Shown here piece after piece: positions 57,412-64,000 of a DNA stretch of 64,000 nucleotides (position 1 is its first letter; each line of letters starts with the position of its first letter). The stretch is from Pseudomonas sp. R84. GTDB taxonomy: Bacteria > Pseudomonadota > Gammaproteobacteria > Pseudomonadales > Pseudomonadaceae. The notes under the pieces were generated by a model. It saw nothing but the letters and a program-made list of their open reading frames with translations, ran no database searches and had not been told where the DNA came from. A program made the position numbers and the translations under genes. Where the stretch lies: contig NZ_CP019426.1 in assembly GCF_009834515.1 (NCBI RefSeq), positions 1,911,501 through 1,975,500 on the forward strand, written 5' to 3'.

Positions 57412-57486
57412 GCGTTATCGCGAGCAGGCTCACTCCTACATTTGAAATGCGTTTCCCTGTAGGAGTGAGCCTGCTCGCGATTGCGG
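57412..57486. repeat. REPIN, GTAGGAGTGAGCCTGCTCGCGAT type
   Basis: ATCGCGAGCAGGCTCACTCC and GGAGTGAGCCTGCTCGCGAT are perfect inverted copies about 30 bases apart, between two convergent genes. Confidence 0.88.
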
Positions 57487-57493
57487 TAGATGC

Positions 57494-57808
57494 CTAAGCG
57501 CTGACCTTAAGGCCAATCAATCCGGTAATGATCAACGCCACACTGGCCAGACGAATCAACGCCATCGACTCGCCGAACAGAATGATTCCGGCAATCACCG
57601 TGCCCACGGCACCGACACCGGTCCAGATCGCATAGGCCGTGCCCAGCGGCAATTCCTTCATCGCAAGGCCAAGCAGGCCAAGGCTGATGGCCATGGCCGC
57701 AACGGTCAGAACGGTGGGCAGCGGGCGGGTGAAACCGTCGGTGTATTTCAGGCCGACGGCCCAGCCGACTTCGAACAGGCCGGCGAAAAACAGAATGATC
57801 CAGGACAT
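57494..57808 (-). CDS. sugE: SMR family guanidinium exporter SugE
   Basis: A 104-residue four-helix small multidrug resistance protein. The conserved glutamate lies at E13 ([17 protein letters not shown]); then [19 protein letters not shown] and [21 protein letters not shown]. Guanidine-II riboswitches control such genes, and this gene has one, which supports guanidinium export as the real role. The ribosome site GGGGGT lies just before the ATG. Confidence 0.93.
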   Translation of the reverse strand: MSWIILFFAGLFEVGWAVGLKYTDGFTRPLPTVLTVAAMAISLGLLGLAMKELPLGTAYAIWTGVGAVGTVIAGIILFGESMALIRLASVALIITGLIGLKVSA

Positions 57809-57813
57809 GCAAG

Positions 57814-57880
57814 ACCCCCATCGATTGACGGGGTCGTCCCCAGATTAATGACTCGATCGAGCCGCAGGGTCGTCCCCGCG
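57814..57880 (-). promoter_or_regulatory. guanidine-II (mini-ykkC) riboswitch
   Basis: On the minus strand, the sugE leader has two small GC hairpins with ACGA loops: CGCGGGGACGACCCTGCG (57863-57880) and GGGGACGACCCC (57830-57841), separated by about 21 bases. This is the exact two-stem design of the mini-ykkC/guanidine-II class. The GGGGGT ribosome site follows 10 bases after the second stem and could be paired by the CCCC of stem 2 when guanidine is absent. It would turn on sugE when guanidinium binds. Confidence 0.93.
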
Positions 57881-57927
57881 TTGCGCGCTAGTTTGACCAG
57901 CATTAACCCGGGGATCAAGTTTGCGCC

Positions 57928-58893
57928 TCAGTCGGCCGCTTGTTGCGCCAGTGTCTCGCGATCTTCCTTTTCACTCATGCGCCGGAAGTACGTCGACAGC
58001 AGTGCTCCGGAAATATTGTGCCAGACGCTGAACAGCGCGCTCGGCACCGCCGCCAACGGCGAGAAATGTGCGCTGGCCAATGCTGCGCCCAACCCCGAAT
58101 TCTGCATGCCCACTTCCAGCGCCAAGGATTTGCGCTGGGCCAGCGGCAACTTGAACAGGCGCCCGGTGAAGTAGCCCAGCAGATAACCGAAGCTGTTGTG
58201 CAGCATGACCACGGCCATGATCAACAGGCCGGATTCGGCGATTTTCGCCTGACTGGCGGCCACCACGGCGGTGACGATAATGACGATGCTGACCACCGAC
58301 ACCAGCGGCAACACATCCACCGCGTGACGCACTTTGTCGCCAAGCAAGCGCTGGGCAACCACGCCAAGAATGATCGGCAGCAACACCACTTGCAGGATCG
58401 ACCAGAACAACTCCATGAACGACACCGGCAACCACGCCGAAGCCAGCAGCCAGATCAGCGCTGGGGTCAGCAGCGGGGCGAGGAGGGTGGTGACGGCGGC
58501 GATCGCCACCGACAACGCCAGATCACCACGGGCCAGCCAGGTCATGACGTTGGACGACGTGCCGCTCGGGCAGCAACCGACGAGAATAACCCCGACGGCG
58601 ATTTCCGGCGGCAGGTGAAACACCTGGCAGAGCAACCACGCCACGCCGGGCATGATCACGAAATGTGCAACGACGCCCAGCGCTACACGCCACGGATGGC
58701 GGGCAACAGCAGCGAAGTCGTCGAGTTTGAGGGTCAGGCCCATGCCGAACATCACCAGCCCGAGCAACGGTACGATTGCGCTTTTCAGGCCGAGGAACCA
58801 CGCCGGTTGCAGGAACGCAATCACCGCGAAAATCAGAACCCAGTAAGCGAAGGTATTGCCGACAAAGCGGCTGAGTGCAGCCAGTGCGCGCAT
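57928..58893 (-). CDS. bile acid:sodium symporter family protein
   Basis: A 321-residue inner-membrane protein with nine or ten predicted helices. Seen: VMFGMGLTLKLDDFAAVARH, VGCCPSGTSSNVMTWLARGD and VGMQNSGLGAALASAHF, all blocks of the BASS (SBF) fold, with the crossover helices and sodium sites. In bacteria the substrates include pantoate, pyruvate and other organic anions; bile acid is unlikely. AAGGA is placed well before the ATG at 58893. Confidence 0.9.
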   Translation of the reverse strand: MRALAALSRFVGNTFAYWVLIFAVIAFLQPAWFLGLKSAIVPLLGLVMFGMGLTLKLDDFAAVARHPWRVALGVVAHFVIMPGVAWLLCQVFHLPPEIAVGVILVGCCPSGTSSNVMTWLARGDLALSVAIAAVTTLLAPLLTPALIWLLASAWLPVSFMELFWSILQVVLLPIILGVVAQRLLGDKVRHAVDVLPLVSVVSIVIIVTAVVAASQAKIAESGLLIMAVVMLHNSFGYLLGYFTGRLFKLPLAQRKSLALEVGMQNSGLGAALASAHFSPLAAVPSALFSVWHNISGALLSTYFRRMSEKEDRETLAQQAAD

Positions 58894-58932
58894 GGCCTGA
58901 TCCTTATTATTAAATGAACACCACAAAACCAA

Positions 58933-59022
58933 TGTAGGAGTGAGCCTGCTCGCGATAGCGGTCTTTCAATCAACACATTAGTTGAATGTCAGTCCCTCAT
59001 CGCGAGCAGGCTCACTCCTACA
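58933..59022. repeat. REPIN, GTAGGAGTGAGCCTGCTCGCGAT type
   Basis: TGTAGGAGTGAGCCTGCTCG and CGAGCAGGCTCACTCCTACA, inverted copies with a spacer of about 45 bases, between rdgC and the BASS gene. Confidence 0.88.
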
Positions 59023-59041
59023 GTTTGGACATCACAAGGCG

Positions 59042-59962
59042 TTAGATCCCCTGCGGAGTCTCTTCCCCACCCAACGCTTCCACCAACGCCGGCAGGAAGT
59101 CGCCAAACGTCAGCATCATCAGGGTGAAGCTGGCATCCAGTTGACCCAGCGCCTCGTCGCCACCGTCCTGCTCCGCCTGATCCTGCAACAGATCTTCGAA
59201 CTTCAGACGTTTAACGGTCATCTTGTCATCGAGCAGGAACGACAGTTTGTCCTGCCAGGCCAGCGACAATTGAGTCACGACTTTGCCAGTGCTCAGGTGC
59301 AGCTGGATTTCTTCGCTGGTCAGATCCTGACGCTTGCAACGGACGATACCGCCGTCTTCGTGGGTGTCGCGCAGTTCGCACTCGTCCAGTACATAGAAGT
59401 CGTCGGCCGCTTTCTGCGTGGTGACCCAGTCGGTCATGACGGCCGTTGGAGCCATTTTTACCGTCAGCGGGCGGACGGGCAGGGTGCCGATCACTTCGCG
59501 CAGGGTCGACAGCAGGTCTTCGGCGCGTTTCGGGCTGGCCGAGTTGACCAGAATCAGACCCTGTTTCGGCGCGATGGCGGCGAAGGTCGACGAGCGACGG
59601 ATAAACGCGCGCGGCAGGAGGGCCTGAATGATTTCATCCTTGATCTGGTCGCGCTCCTTCTTGTAGACCTTGCGCATCTGCTCGGCTTCGATCTCTTCGA
59701 CCTTCTCCTTGACCGCGTCGCGCACGACGCTGCCCGGCAGGATGCGTTCTTCTTTACGCGCGGAAATCAGCAGGAAGTCACCGCTGACGTGCACCAATGG
59801 AGCATCTTCGCCTTTGCCGAACGGCGCGACGAAACCGTAGGTGGTCAACTCCTGGCTTGCACATGGACGCGCCAGTTTGGTGGCCAGTGCAGTTTCCAGC
59901 GCCTCGGCATCGACAGGCAGGTCTTGGGTCAGGCGATAGATAAGCAGGTTTTTGAACCACAT
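59042..59962 (-). CDS. rdgC: recombination-associated protein RdgC
   Basis: A 306-residue ring-forming DNA-binding protein that modulates RecA. The start [20 protein letters not shown] and the block [20 protein letters not shown] are standard, and the C-terminal half has [20 protein letters not shown]. Length matches Pseudomonas RdgC exactly. I use the ATG at 59962; an upstream ATG at 59986 in frame is not needed. Single gene upstream of the tRNA region. Confidence 0.95.
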   Translation of the reverse strand: MWFKNLLIYRLTQDLPVDAEALETALATKLARPCASQELTTYGFVAPFGKGEDAPLVHVSGDFLLISARKEERILPGSVVRDAVKEKVEEIEAEQMRKVYKKERDQIKDEIIQALLPRAFIRRSSTFAAIAPKQGLILVNSASPKRAEDLLSTLREVIGTLPVRPLTVKMAPTAVMTDWVTTQKAADDFYVLDECELRDTHEDGGIVRCKRQDLTSEEIQLHLSTGKVVTQLSLAWQDKLSFLLDDKMTVKRLKFEDLLQDQAEQDGGDEALGQLDASFTLMMLTFGDFLPALVEALGGEETPQGI

Positions 59963-60072
59963 GGGGTGAGTCTCTCCTTTATACAAAGGGGGGCATTATT
60001 GTCTTCGCCGTCTCATAGGCCAACCCTTCTCTAAGCCTTTGGAAGGCCTGAGAAAATTATTTAAAAAAGTGC

Positions 60073-60101
60073 TTGCCAGAGGTTGGGTCGCTCCGTAGAA
60101 T
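60073..60101 (+). promoter_or_regulatory. promoter of the first tRNA pair
   Basis: TTGCCA (60073-60078) and TAGAAT (60096-60101) with 17 bases between, followed by GCGCGCC. The GC-rich discriminator is typical for stringently controlled tRNA promoters. The first tRNA begins 20 bases further on. Confidence 0.75.
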
Positions 60102-60121
60102 GCGCGCCACACCGAAGCGAA

Positions 60122-60197
60122 GGGTGATTAGCTCAGCTGGGAGAGCGTCTGCCTTACAAGCAGAATGTCGGCGGTTCGATCCCGTCATCACCCACCA
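60122..60197 (+). tRNA. tRNA-Val (anticodon TAC), copy 1
   Basis: 76 bases with an encoded CCA end. Acceptor GGGTGAT pairs with ATCACCC; the D arm is GCTCAGCTGGGAGAGC, the anticodon arm TCTGCCTTACAAGCAGA with TAC, and the T arm has GGTTCGATCC. It reads GUA and GUG codons. Confidence 0.97.
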
Positions 60198-60216
60198 TTC
60201 GTTTCAAGTGTTTAGC

Positions 60217-60293
60217 GCAGCGGTAGTTCAGTCGGTTAGAATACCGGCCTGTCACGCCGGGGGTCGCGGGTTCGAGTCCCGTCCGCTGCGCCA
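60217..60293 (+). tRNA. tRNA-Asp (anticodon GTC), copy 1
   Basis: 77 bases including CCA. Acceptor GCAGCGG pairs with CCGCTGC; the anticodon arm has CCGGCCTGTCACGCCGG with GTC, and the T arm is GCGGGTTCGAGTCCCGT. Nineteen bases after tRNA-Val. Confidence 0.97.
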
Positions 60294-60330
60294 TATTCGG
60301 TAACCTGGACCACTGAACGCCAGGTCACCA

Positions 60331-60361
60331 CGGAAAAACCCGCCAAGGCGGGTTTTTTTCT
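60331..60361 (+). terminator. intrinsic terminator after first tRNA pair
   Basis: AAAAACCCGCC, AA, GGCGGGTTTTTTT, starting about 40 bases past the first tRNA-Asp. Confidence 0.9.
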
Positions 60362-60435
60362 GCTCCAAGGTTGTACCCGCGGGATGTGTCGCTTTACTGG
60401 TTTTCGGATTTATTTGAAAAAAAACTTCAATTAAA

Positions 60436-60465
60436 TCAACACATTACGAAAACTTGTGGCATAAT
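60436..60465 (+). promoter_or_regulatory. probable promoter of the second tRNA pair
   Basis: TCAACA (60436-60441) and CATAAT (60460-60465), 18 bases apart, in an AT-rich stretch, followed by GCGTCCCG. The -35 box is weak, but the -10 box and position suit the second tRNA-Val at 60486. The sequence here differs from the first promoter, so the two units were not copied with their promoters. Confidence 0.55.
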
Positions 60466-60485
60466 GCGTCCCGTAACGAAGCGAA

Positions 60486-60561
60486 GGGTGATTAGCTCAG
60501 CTGGGAGAGCGTCTGCCTTACAAGCAGAATGTCGGCGGTTCGATCCCGTCATCACCCACCA
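60486..60561 (+). tRNA. tRNA-Val (anticodon TAC), copy 2
   Basis: Identical to the copy at 60122-60197, including the CCA end and the GAAGCGAA stretch before it. Confidence 0.97.
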
Positions 60562-60580
60562 TTCGTTTCAAGCGTTTCGC

Positions 60581-60657
60581 GCAGCGGTAGTTCAGTCGGT
60601 TAGAATACCGGCCTGTCACGCCGGGGGTCGCGGGTTCGAGTCCCGTCCGCTGCGCCA
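60581..60657 (+). tRNA. tRNA-Asp (anticodon GTC), copy 2
   Basis: Identical in the mature part to the copy at 60217-60293 and at the same 19 base spacing, with small differences in the spacer (AGCGTTTCGC in place of AGTGTTTAGC). Confidence 0.97.
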
Positions 60658-60692
60658 TATTCGGAATCTGCAACACTGAACGCCAGATTCCA

Positions 60693-60722
60693 CAGAAAGC
60701 CCGCCAAGTGCGGGCTTTTTGC
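60693..60722 (+). terminator. intrinsic terminator after second tRNA pair
   Basis: AAAGCCCGC, CAAGT, GCGGGCTTTTT, about 40 bases past the second tRNA-Asp. Placed as the first terminator is, but of a different sequence. Confidence 0.88.
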
Positions 60723-60860
60723 TGTCTGGCGTTTGAGTATTTTTCACTGCATATATCTATGTAGTGCCTGTGGAACACGTCGCTTTCGGACAATGGGCAA
60801 TGTTCTTCATGATCATTTGGGTCATGGAGCAATTCCGTTGCCAGCCGAGAGACCGATCAG

Positions 60861-62240
60861 ATGCCTTCGACTCCTGCCTTAACCGATATTCCTTCTTCCG
60901 CCGAAGACACGGATGCGCTGTCATTCATGGCAAGTAATCCGGCATTTTTATCCAGCGACGATGCAGCCACTGGCTTGCACAATCTGTTGAAAACGCCGCT
61001 CAGCGCAGAACTTCACGGGTTCATTCTGAAAAATACCGAGGGGCGCTTCTTTTGTGCTCAACGTGTTGACGCCAATCCTGTCAGTGGCGAACTTCGGAGC
61101 GAAGTAACGACGCTTCTGCGCACGACCCTTGTGGTAACTGTGGGTGGCTTGGGCGAGTTGATTGTCCCGAGCGGTTTTACTATCGAAGCGAGCTTTCACG
61201 CCCGCCCGGCCCAAGCCCGTGGTGTTGACGAATCCACCAGTGAATGGGCTCAGCGTAATCGGTTCTTCACGATTGCCGATTTGTCAGCTGTGATGAACAG
61301 TCATCGTAAATATTCGAAGTGTTATCTGTCCGCCTACAATGGCGGACTCCTGTGCTACGCCTCGACGAACCTGCCGTTTGAACAGGAATTGGCGCCCCGA
61401 CTGTCGAGGCGGCCTCAAAGTGGCCCAAAATTGTTCGAAAGCTTGCTTGCCAGAGGGGCAATCCCCAGCAGCCTGTGGATCTTGCTGGTCTTGGCGGCCG
61501 GGCAAGTGAGCGTTGTGGTAACGGGCGATCTCTGGCGGCGCCGAGGCCCGCTCAAAGCCAGCTGGCGGTCGGATGTCCTTGAAGCCAAGCCGCCGATTAC
61601 ACAGATGCCAATCTTCGGGCCGATCTGCCGAAATGCGGGGGAGGTCGCACTTTACTTGCGCGAAAAGTTATCCGTCCCACCGCCAGCGAGTCCGCGTGTC
61701 GGCTTCATCCTTAAACATAACGCCAGCGATTTCCTGGTGGTCACTGACCCGGTCTCCATTCCCTACGCCAGTTTTGATCGGGCAGCTTTATTTCCCAAGG
61801 ATCAGCACGGCAACCCACTGATCCCAAGAGGGTTTCGGGTGCACGGTATTTATCACTCCACGCCGCAATTGGCGGCCGAGCGACAGCCTCCGAGGGGAAT
61901 GGATTTGTACCGGAATTTTTTCACGCCCGAGGATCTGAAAGTCGGCCTGGATCATATGATTGCGGCACCCAATCAGCGAATTTTTATGGTCACCCCCGAT
62001 GGCGCCGTCTTGCGATTCGCCAAACCGATAATCCCCAAGGTTCGGGAGCTGAAAGCGAACCTTGAGCAAGGCCTCAAGCAAAAAATCATCGACGGCGACA
62101 TGCCACCGCAGGGGTTTGTCGACAAGGTTGCCGACGCGGGCATCCTCAGCGTTTTATTGGCGAGTCAGACCTGGCCGGATCTCGGCAAGATCACGGCTGC
62201 CTCTACTGTCGATGTTACAGGCGTAGAGACTTCCCAATGA
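60861..62240 (+). CDS. hypothetical protein with two internally duplicated modules (DUF4329-like)
   Basis: A 459-residue soluble protein, no signal peptide. Two tandem modules of about 190 residues can be aligned by eye: 34-230 and 257-443. Matches include GFILKNTEGRFF (53-64) with GFILKHNASDFL (281-292), VPSGFTIEASFHARPAQARG (102-121) with IPRGFRVHGIYHSTPQ (321-336), RFFTIADL with NFFTPEDL, NGGLLCYAS with DGAVLRFAK, and GAIPSSLWILLVLAAG with GDMPPQGFVDKVADAG. I think the modules resemble DUF4329-type domains seen in Pseudomonas, but cannot check. GAGAG is before the ATG. It sits between a tRNA array and a convergent operon, whose stop codon abuts its own. Confidence 0.75.
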   Translation: MPSTPALTDIPSSAEDTDALSFMASNPAFLSSDDAATGLHNLLKTPLSAELHGFILKNTEGRFFCAQRVDANPVSGELRSEVTTLLRTTLVVTVGGLGELIVPSGFTIEASFHARPAQARGVDESTSEWAQRNRFFTIADLSAVMNSHRKYSKCYLSAYNGGLLCYASTNLPFEQELAPRLSRRPQSGPKLFESLLARGAIPSSLWILLVLAAGQVSVVVTGDLWRRRGPLKASWRSDVLEAKPPITQMPIFGPICRNAGEVALYLREKLSVPPPASPRVGFILKHNASDFLVVTDPVSIPYASFDRAALFPKDQHGNPLIPRGFRVHGIYHSTPQLAAERQPPRGMDLYRNFFTPEDLKVGLDHMIAAPNQRIFMVTPDGAVLRFAKPIIPKVRELKANLEQGLKQKIIDGDMPPQGFVDKVADAGILSVLLASQTWPDLGKITAASTVDVTGVETSQ

Positions 62241-63404
62241 TTACTCACTATTACGCTGGTGACGATAGTCGCTGACCGCTTCGTACACGGCCTTGCGCAA
62301 CCGGTTGATCCCTCCGATCGGGCGATGCGCCTCAATGCCAAACCAAGGGTTGAACGACAGGTTATCGCATTGCAGATTCAACGCCGGGGTGTCGAAATCC
62401 TGCGGCGGCAGGGTGATCCGCGCGACGGTTTCGAAGGGCGAATCCTGCTCGCGCCATTCGATGCTGGTGTCCTCGATCGGCATGTATTGATGGGCATCCT
62501 GACGCTGAATCTGCAGCACGAAGCAGGCGGGTACACGATCCGTCGACAGTTGCTGATTCAACGCGCTGCGCAGAAAGTTCGGCAGGTCGTGATTTTGTTT
62601 GGGCAATGTATAGGCGGGGCAGTTATCCGGATCGGGTGCTACACGAAACTTTGCATTCGACTCACCGAATTTGTAAGGCGAAACCGAAAAGTAAGTCGTC
62701 GCCGTCGGGCTATCCGGCGGCGGCGCCAAGGTTGCCAGCGCGATAAACAAATGGCGGATCTGCCAGGTGCGCGGATCCCATCCGGGGAAAAACGCCATGA
62801 CCTTCTTGCCGTCAGCCTGCGCCGCCACGTTCTGACGGTACTCGGCGACATCGCTGACGAAAAAGTTCGGGTGGCTGAACATCACGAAATCCTGCTCAGG
62901 CTGTGCCTGGCGGTTGCCGAGCAGCTGTTTTCCCGAAACATCCAGCAGTTTGATTGCCATGCCTCTGGCGTCGCGGATGCTGTCGAACTGTGGGTAGGCA
63001 TTGCCGTTGGACAGACGAATCATTGCCTGCCAGGTTTTTCCGGGTTCACTGAACACGCCCTGTCGCAGCGACTGCGCCAGTTCCGGCAACACCTGCACCT
63101 GCGCCTTCACGCAACCATGAGCCTTGGCGTGTGCGTCGCGCAGATAACGTGTGCCTTCGCGGTGCTGATCAACGATGCGCACGGCGGTCTGAATCACGTT
63201 TTGAGTCATCGCGGCTTCGCCGGGTGGAGTCTGTTCCAGCGCTGAAACCGGGCCACGGTGTTGCCAGGCAAACCACGCCGTGGCGATGGCCCAGCCGAGC
63301 AGGCCGATGGCGGCCAATATCAGCAGGGCTTTGCCAAGCAGACGTCCAAGCCACAACCAGATTCTGGCCAACAGCGGTAACTCTTTCTTGAAGGTCGAGA
63401 TCAT
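62241..63404 (-). CDS. membrane-anchored catalase-like haem protein
   Basis: A 387-residue protein. An N-terminal membrane anchor at about residues 22-48 (ALLILAAIGLLGWAIATAWF) would place the rest in the periplasm. The body carries catalase-fold blocks: the distal-His region RDAHAKAHGCVKAQ, then MIRLSNG, DARGMAIKLLDVSGKQLL, the DFVMFSHPNFFVSD block, and the C-terminal HRPIGGINRLRKAVYEA. It is shorter than true catalases and belongs to the catalase-like branch found next to di-haem peroxidases. Its start overlaps the stop of the upstream peroxidase gene (ATGA), so they form an operon. Confidence 0.85.
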   Translation of the reverse strand: MISTFKKELPLLARIWLWLGRLLGKALLILAAIGLLGWAIATAWFAWQHRGPVSALEQTPPGEAAMTQNVIQTAVRIVDQHREGTRYLRDAHAKAHGCVKAQVQVLPELAQSLRQGVFSEPGKTWQAMIRLSNGNAYPQFDSIRDARGMAIKLLDVSGKQLLGNRQAQPEQDFVMFSHPNFFVSDVAEYRQNVAAQADGKKVMAFFPGWDPRTWQIRHLFIALATLAPPPDSPTATTYFSVSPYKFGESNAKFRVAPDPDNCPAYTLPKQNHDLPNFLRSALNQQLSTDRVPACFVLQIQRQDAHQYMPIEDTSIEWREQDSPFETVARITLPPQDFDTPALNLQCDNLSFNPWFGIEAHRPIGGINRLRKAVYEAVSDYRHQRNSE

Positions 63405-64000
63405 GGCAGTTGCGCCTCCAGTGGGCCGCCGAGGACTTTCAGGTACTCAAGAAGTGCCCAGCGTTCTTCGGGCTGCAATAGCCGACCAATCACGCCGTTA
63501 CCACGTTCGCCGGCACGGAACTCATGGCCGCTGTTGTGGTTGCCTGTGATGCGCGTGTCGAACAGGAAGCCATTGGTAAACGCTTCGGTGCGATAACCCA
63601 GATGGCGCGGATCATATTCAAGGGTGCCTTTGAGGAAGGTTGTGGCGCGTTCATCCTGCGGCGACAGCAACTGATAAATGCTCGGCACCGAACCGTTGTG
63701 CAGAAACGGCGCCGTGGCCCAGATACCGGCCAGCGGACGGGCCTTGTAGGCGACTTTTTCGCGCACACCGATTGGCAGGCCGAAACCGTCCAGCTGTGGT
63801 TTCTCCTGCGGCGTGACGTTGGCCTCGCGGTAGGCGCGGTCTTCGACAAAAGCGGTGACGTAAGCCAGCCCCTTGGCCACTGACAACTGGCTCAGATCCA
63901 GAGGTTCCCTGGGCGTCGGATGCAGTTTGACGTCCATGGTTTCGAGTTCCTTCAGGTCCCATTGCAGGGCAGTCAGATCGAAACGGTGGCTGGCGATATT
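63401..64000 (-). CDS. di-haem cytochrome c peroxidase family protein (partial, RoxA-like)
   Basis: Only the C-terminal 200 residues or so are in the window; the frame stays open to base 64000, so the true start lies beyond. The visible part has ARPLAGIWATAPFLHNGSVP, the typical block of the C-terminal haem domain, and NGVIGRLLQPEERWALLEYL near the end. No CXXCH is in this portion, so the haem sites must lie upstream. The family includes periplasmic di-haem peroxidases and RoxA-type oxygenases. It precedes the catalase-like gene in the same operon. Confidence 0.82.
   Translation of the reverse strand, partial: NIASHRFDLTALQWDLKELETMDVKLHPTPREPLDLSQLSVAKGLAYVTAFVEDRAYREANVTPQEKPQLDGFGLPIGVREKVAYKARPLAGIWATAPFLHNGSVPSIYQLLSPQDERATTFLKGTLEYDPRHLGYRTEAFTNGFLFDTRITGNHNSGHEFRAGERGNGVIGRLLQPEERWALLEYLKVLGGPLEAQLP

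Noticed and set aside
9161..59022. The regularly repeated palindromes as a CRISPR array
   Set aside because: The repeats are dispersed over 50 kb in inverted pairs, with no regular spacers and no cas genes. They are REP/REPIN elements.
60518..60832. A minus-strand frame of 104 codons across the second tRNA pair, reading RTGLEPATPGVTGRYSNRLN
   Set aside because: This is a familiar false protein that arises by translating the reverse strand of tRNA genes. The tRNA folds are perfect here.
60122..60860. A genomic island or prophage at the tRNA array
   Set aside because: No integrase, no att-like direct repeats and no phage genes are visible between 60100 and 64000. The tRNA site is only suggestive.

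Overview
The window is a stretch of chromosome from a fluorescent Pseudomonas, most likely of the P. fluorescens complex. The evidence is the gene order (sdhAB-sucABlpdCD-brnQ; purM/purN next to hda; a cobO-to-cobS cobalamin block), the GC-rich codon use, and the many short REP/REPIN-like palindromes between genes. No prophage, insertion sequence, CRISPR array or rRNA operon is visible. The only RNA genes are two tRNA-Val/tRNA-Asp pairs near the right end.

Layout. (1) 1-9150: the end of sdhA, then sdhB and the 2-oxoglutarate dehydrogenase and succinyl-CoA synthetase genes (sucA, sucB, lpd, sucC, sucD), closed by a clear terminator. (2) 9500-21100: housekeeping and metabolic genes: a branched-chain amino acid carrier, two small membrane proteins, a tiny lipoprotein, two thioesterases, htpG, a dienelactone hydrolase, a pirin, an OsmC protein, an amidohydrolase and a chemoreceptor. 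(3) 21100-27000: DUF3108, purN and purM on the minus strand, then DUF2066, a PerM-type protein and hda on the plus strand. (4) 27200-30700: two NlpC/P60 lipoproteins, a PQQ-type sugar dehydrogenase and a conserved hypothetical. (5) 30850-40160: a cobalamin riboswitch followed by ten genes for the late steps of adenosylcobalamin synthesis, including the lower-ligand enzyme bluB. (6) 40300-46650: a MarR regulator and its MFS transporter with matching palindromic operators, a 40-residue membrane peptide, a glutathione peroxidase, a FadL-type porin, small hypotheticals, and a roughly 960 bp gene-poor stretch with DnaA-box-like sites. (7) 46680-59970: rmuC, a large transporter-linked hybrid histidine kinase, a TetR/MFS pair with a striking 17 bp inverted repeat, a cupin, a TDT transporter, an MFS-acyltransferase fusion, sugE under a guanidine-II riboswitch, a bile-acid symporter family protein and rdgC. 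(8) 60070-64000: the duplicated tRNA pairs, an internally duplicated hypothetical protein, and an operon of a catalase-like haem protein with a di-haem peroxidase that runs off the window.

How the genes work together. The left end is a compact TCA-cycle transcription unit whose longer spacers contain RNA-hairpin-forming repeats. The cob block converts cobyrinic acid diamide and lower-ligand precursors to coenzyme B12 and is most likely switched off by B12 itself through the leader. The right half is rich in small regulator/transporter modules whose control sites can be read directly.

The observations I consider most worth following are the internally duplicated protein beside the tRNA array, the inverted repeat that buries the ribosome binding site of the TetR-linked MFS gene, the MarR operator pair, the REPIN that encodes the CobB tail and leads into bluB, the two-copy 185 bp repeat, and the guanidine-II riboswitch.
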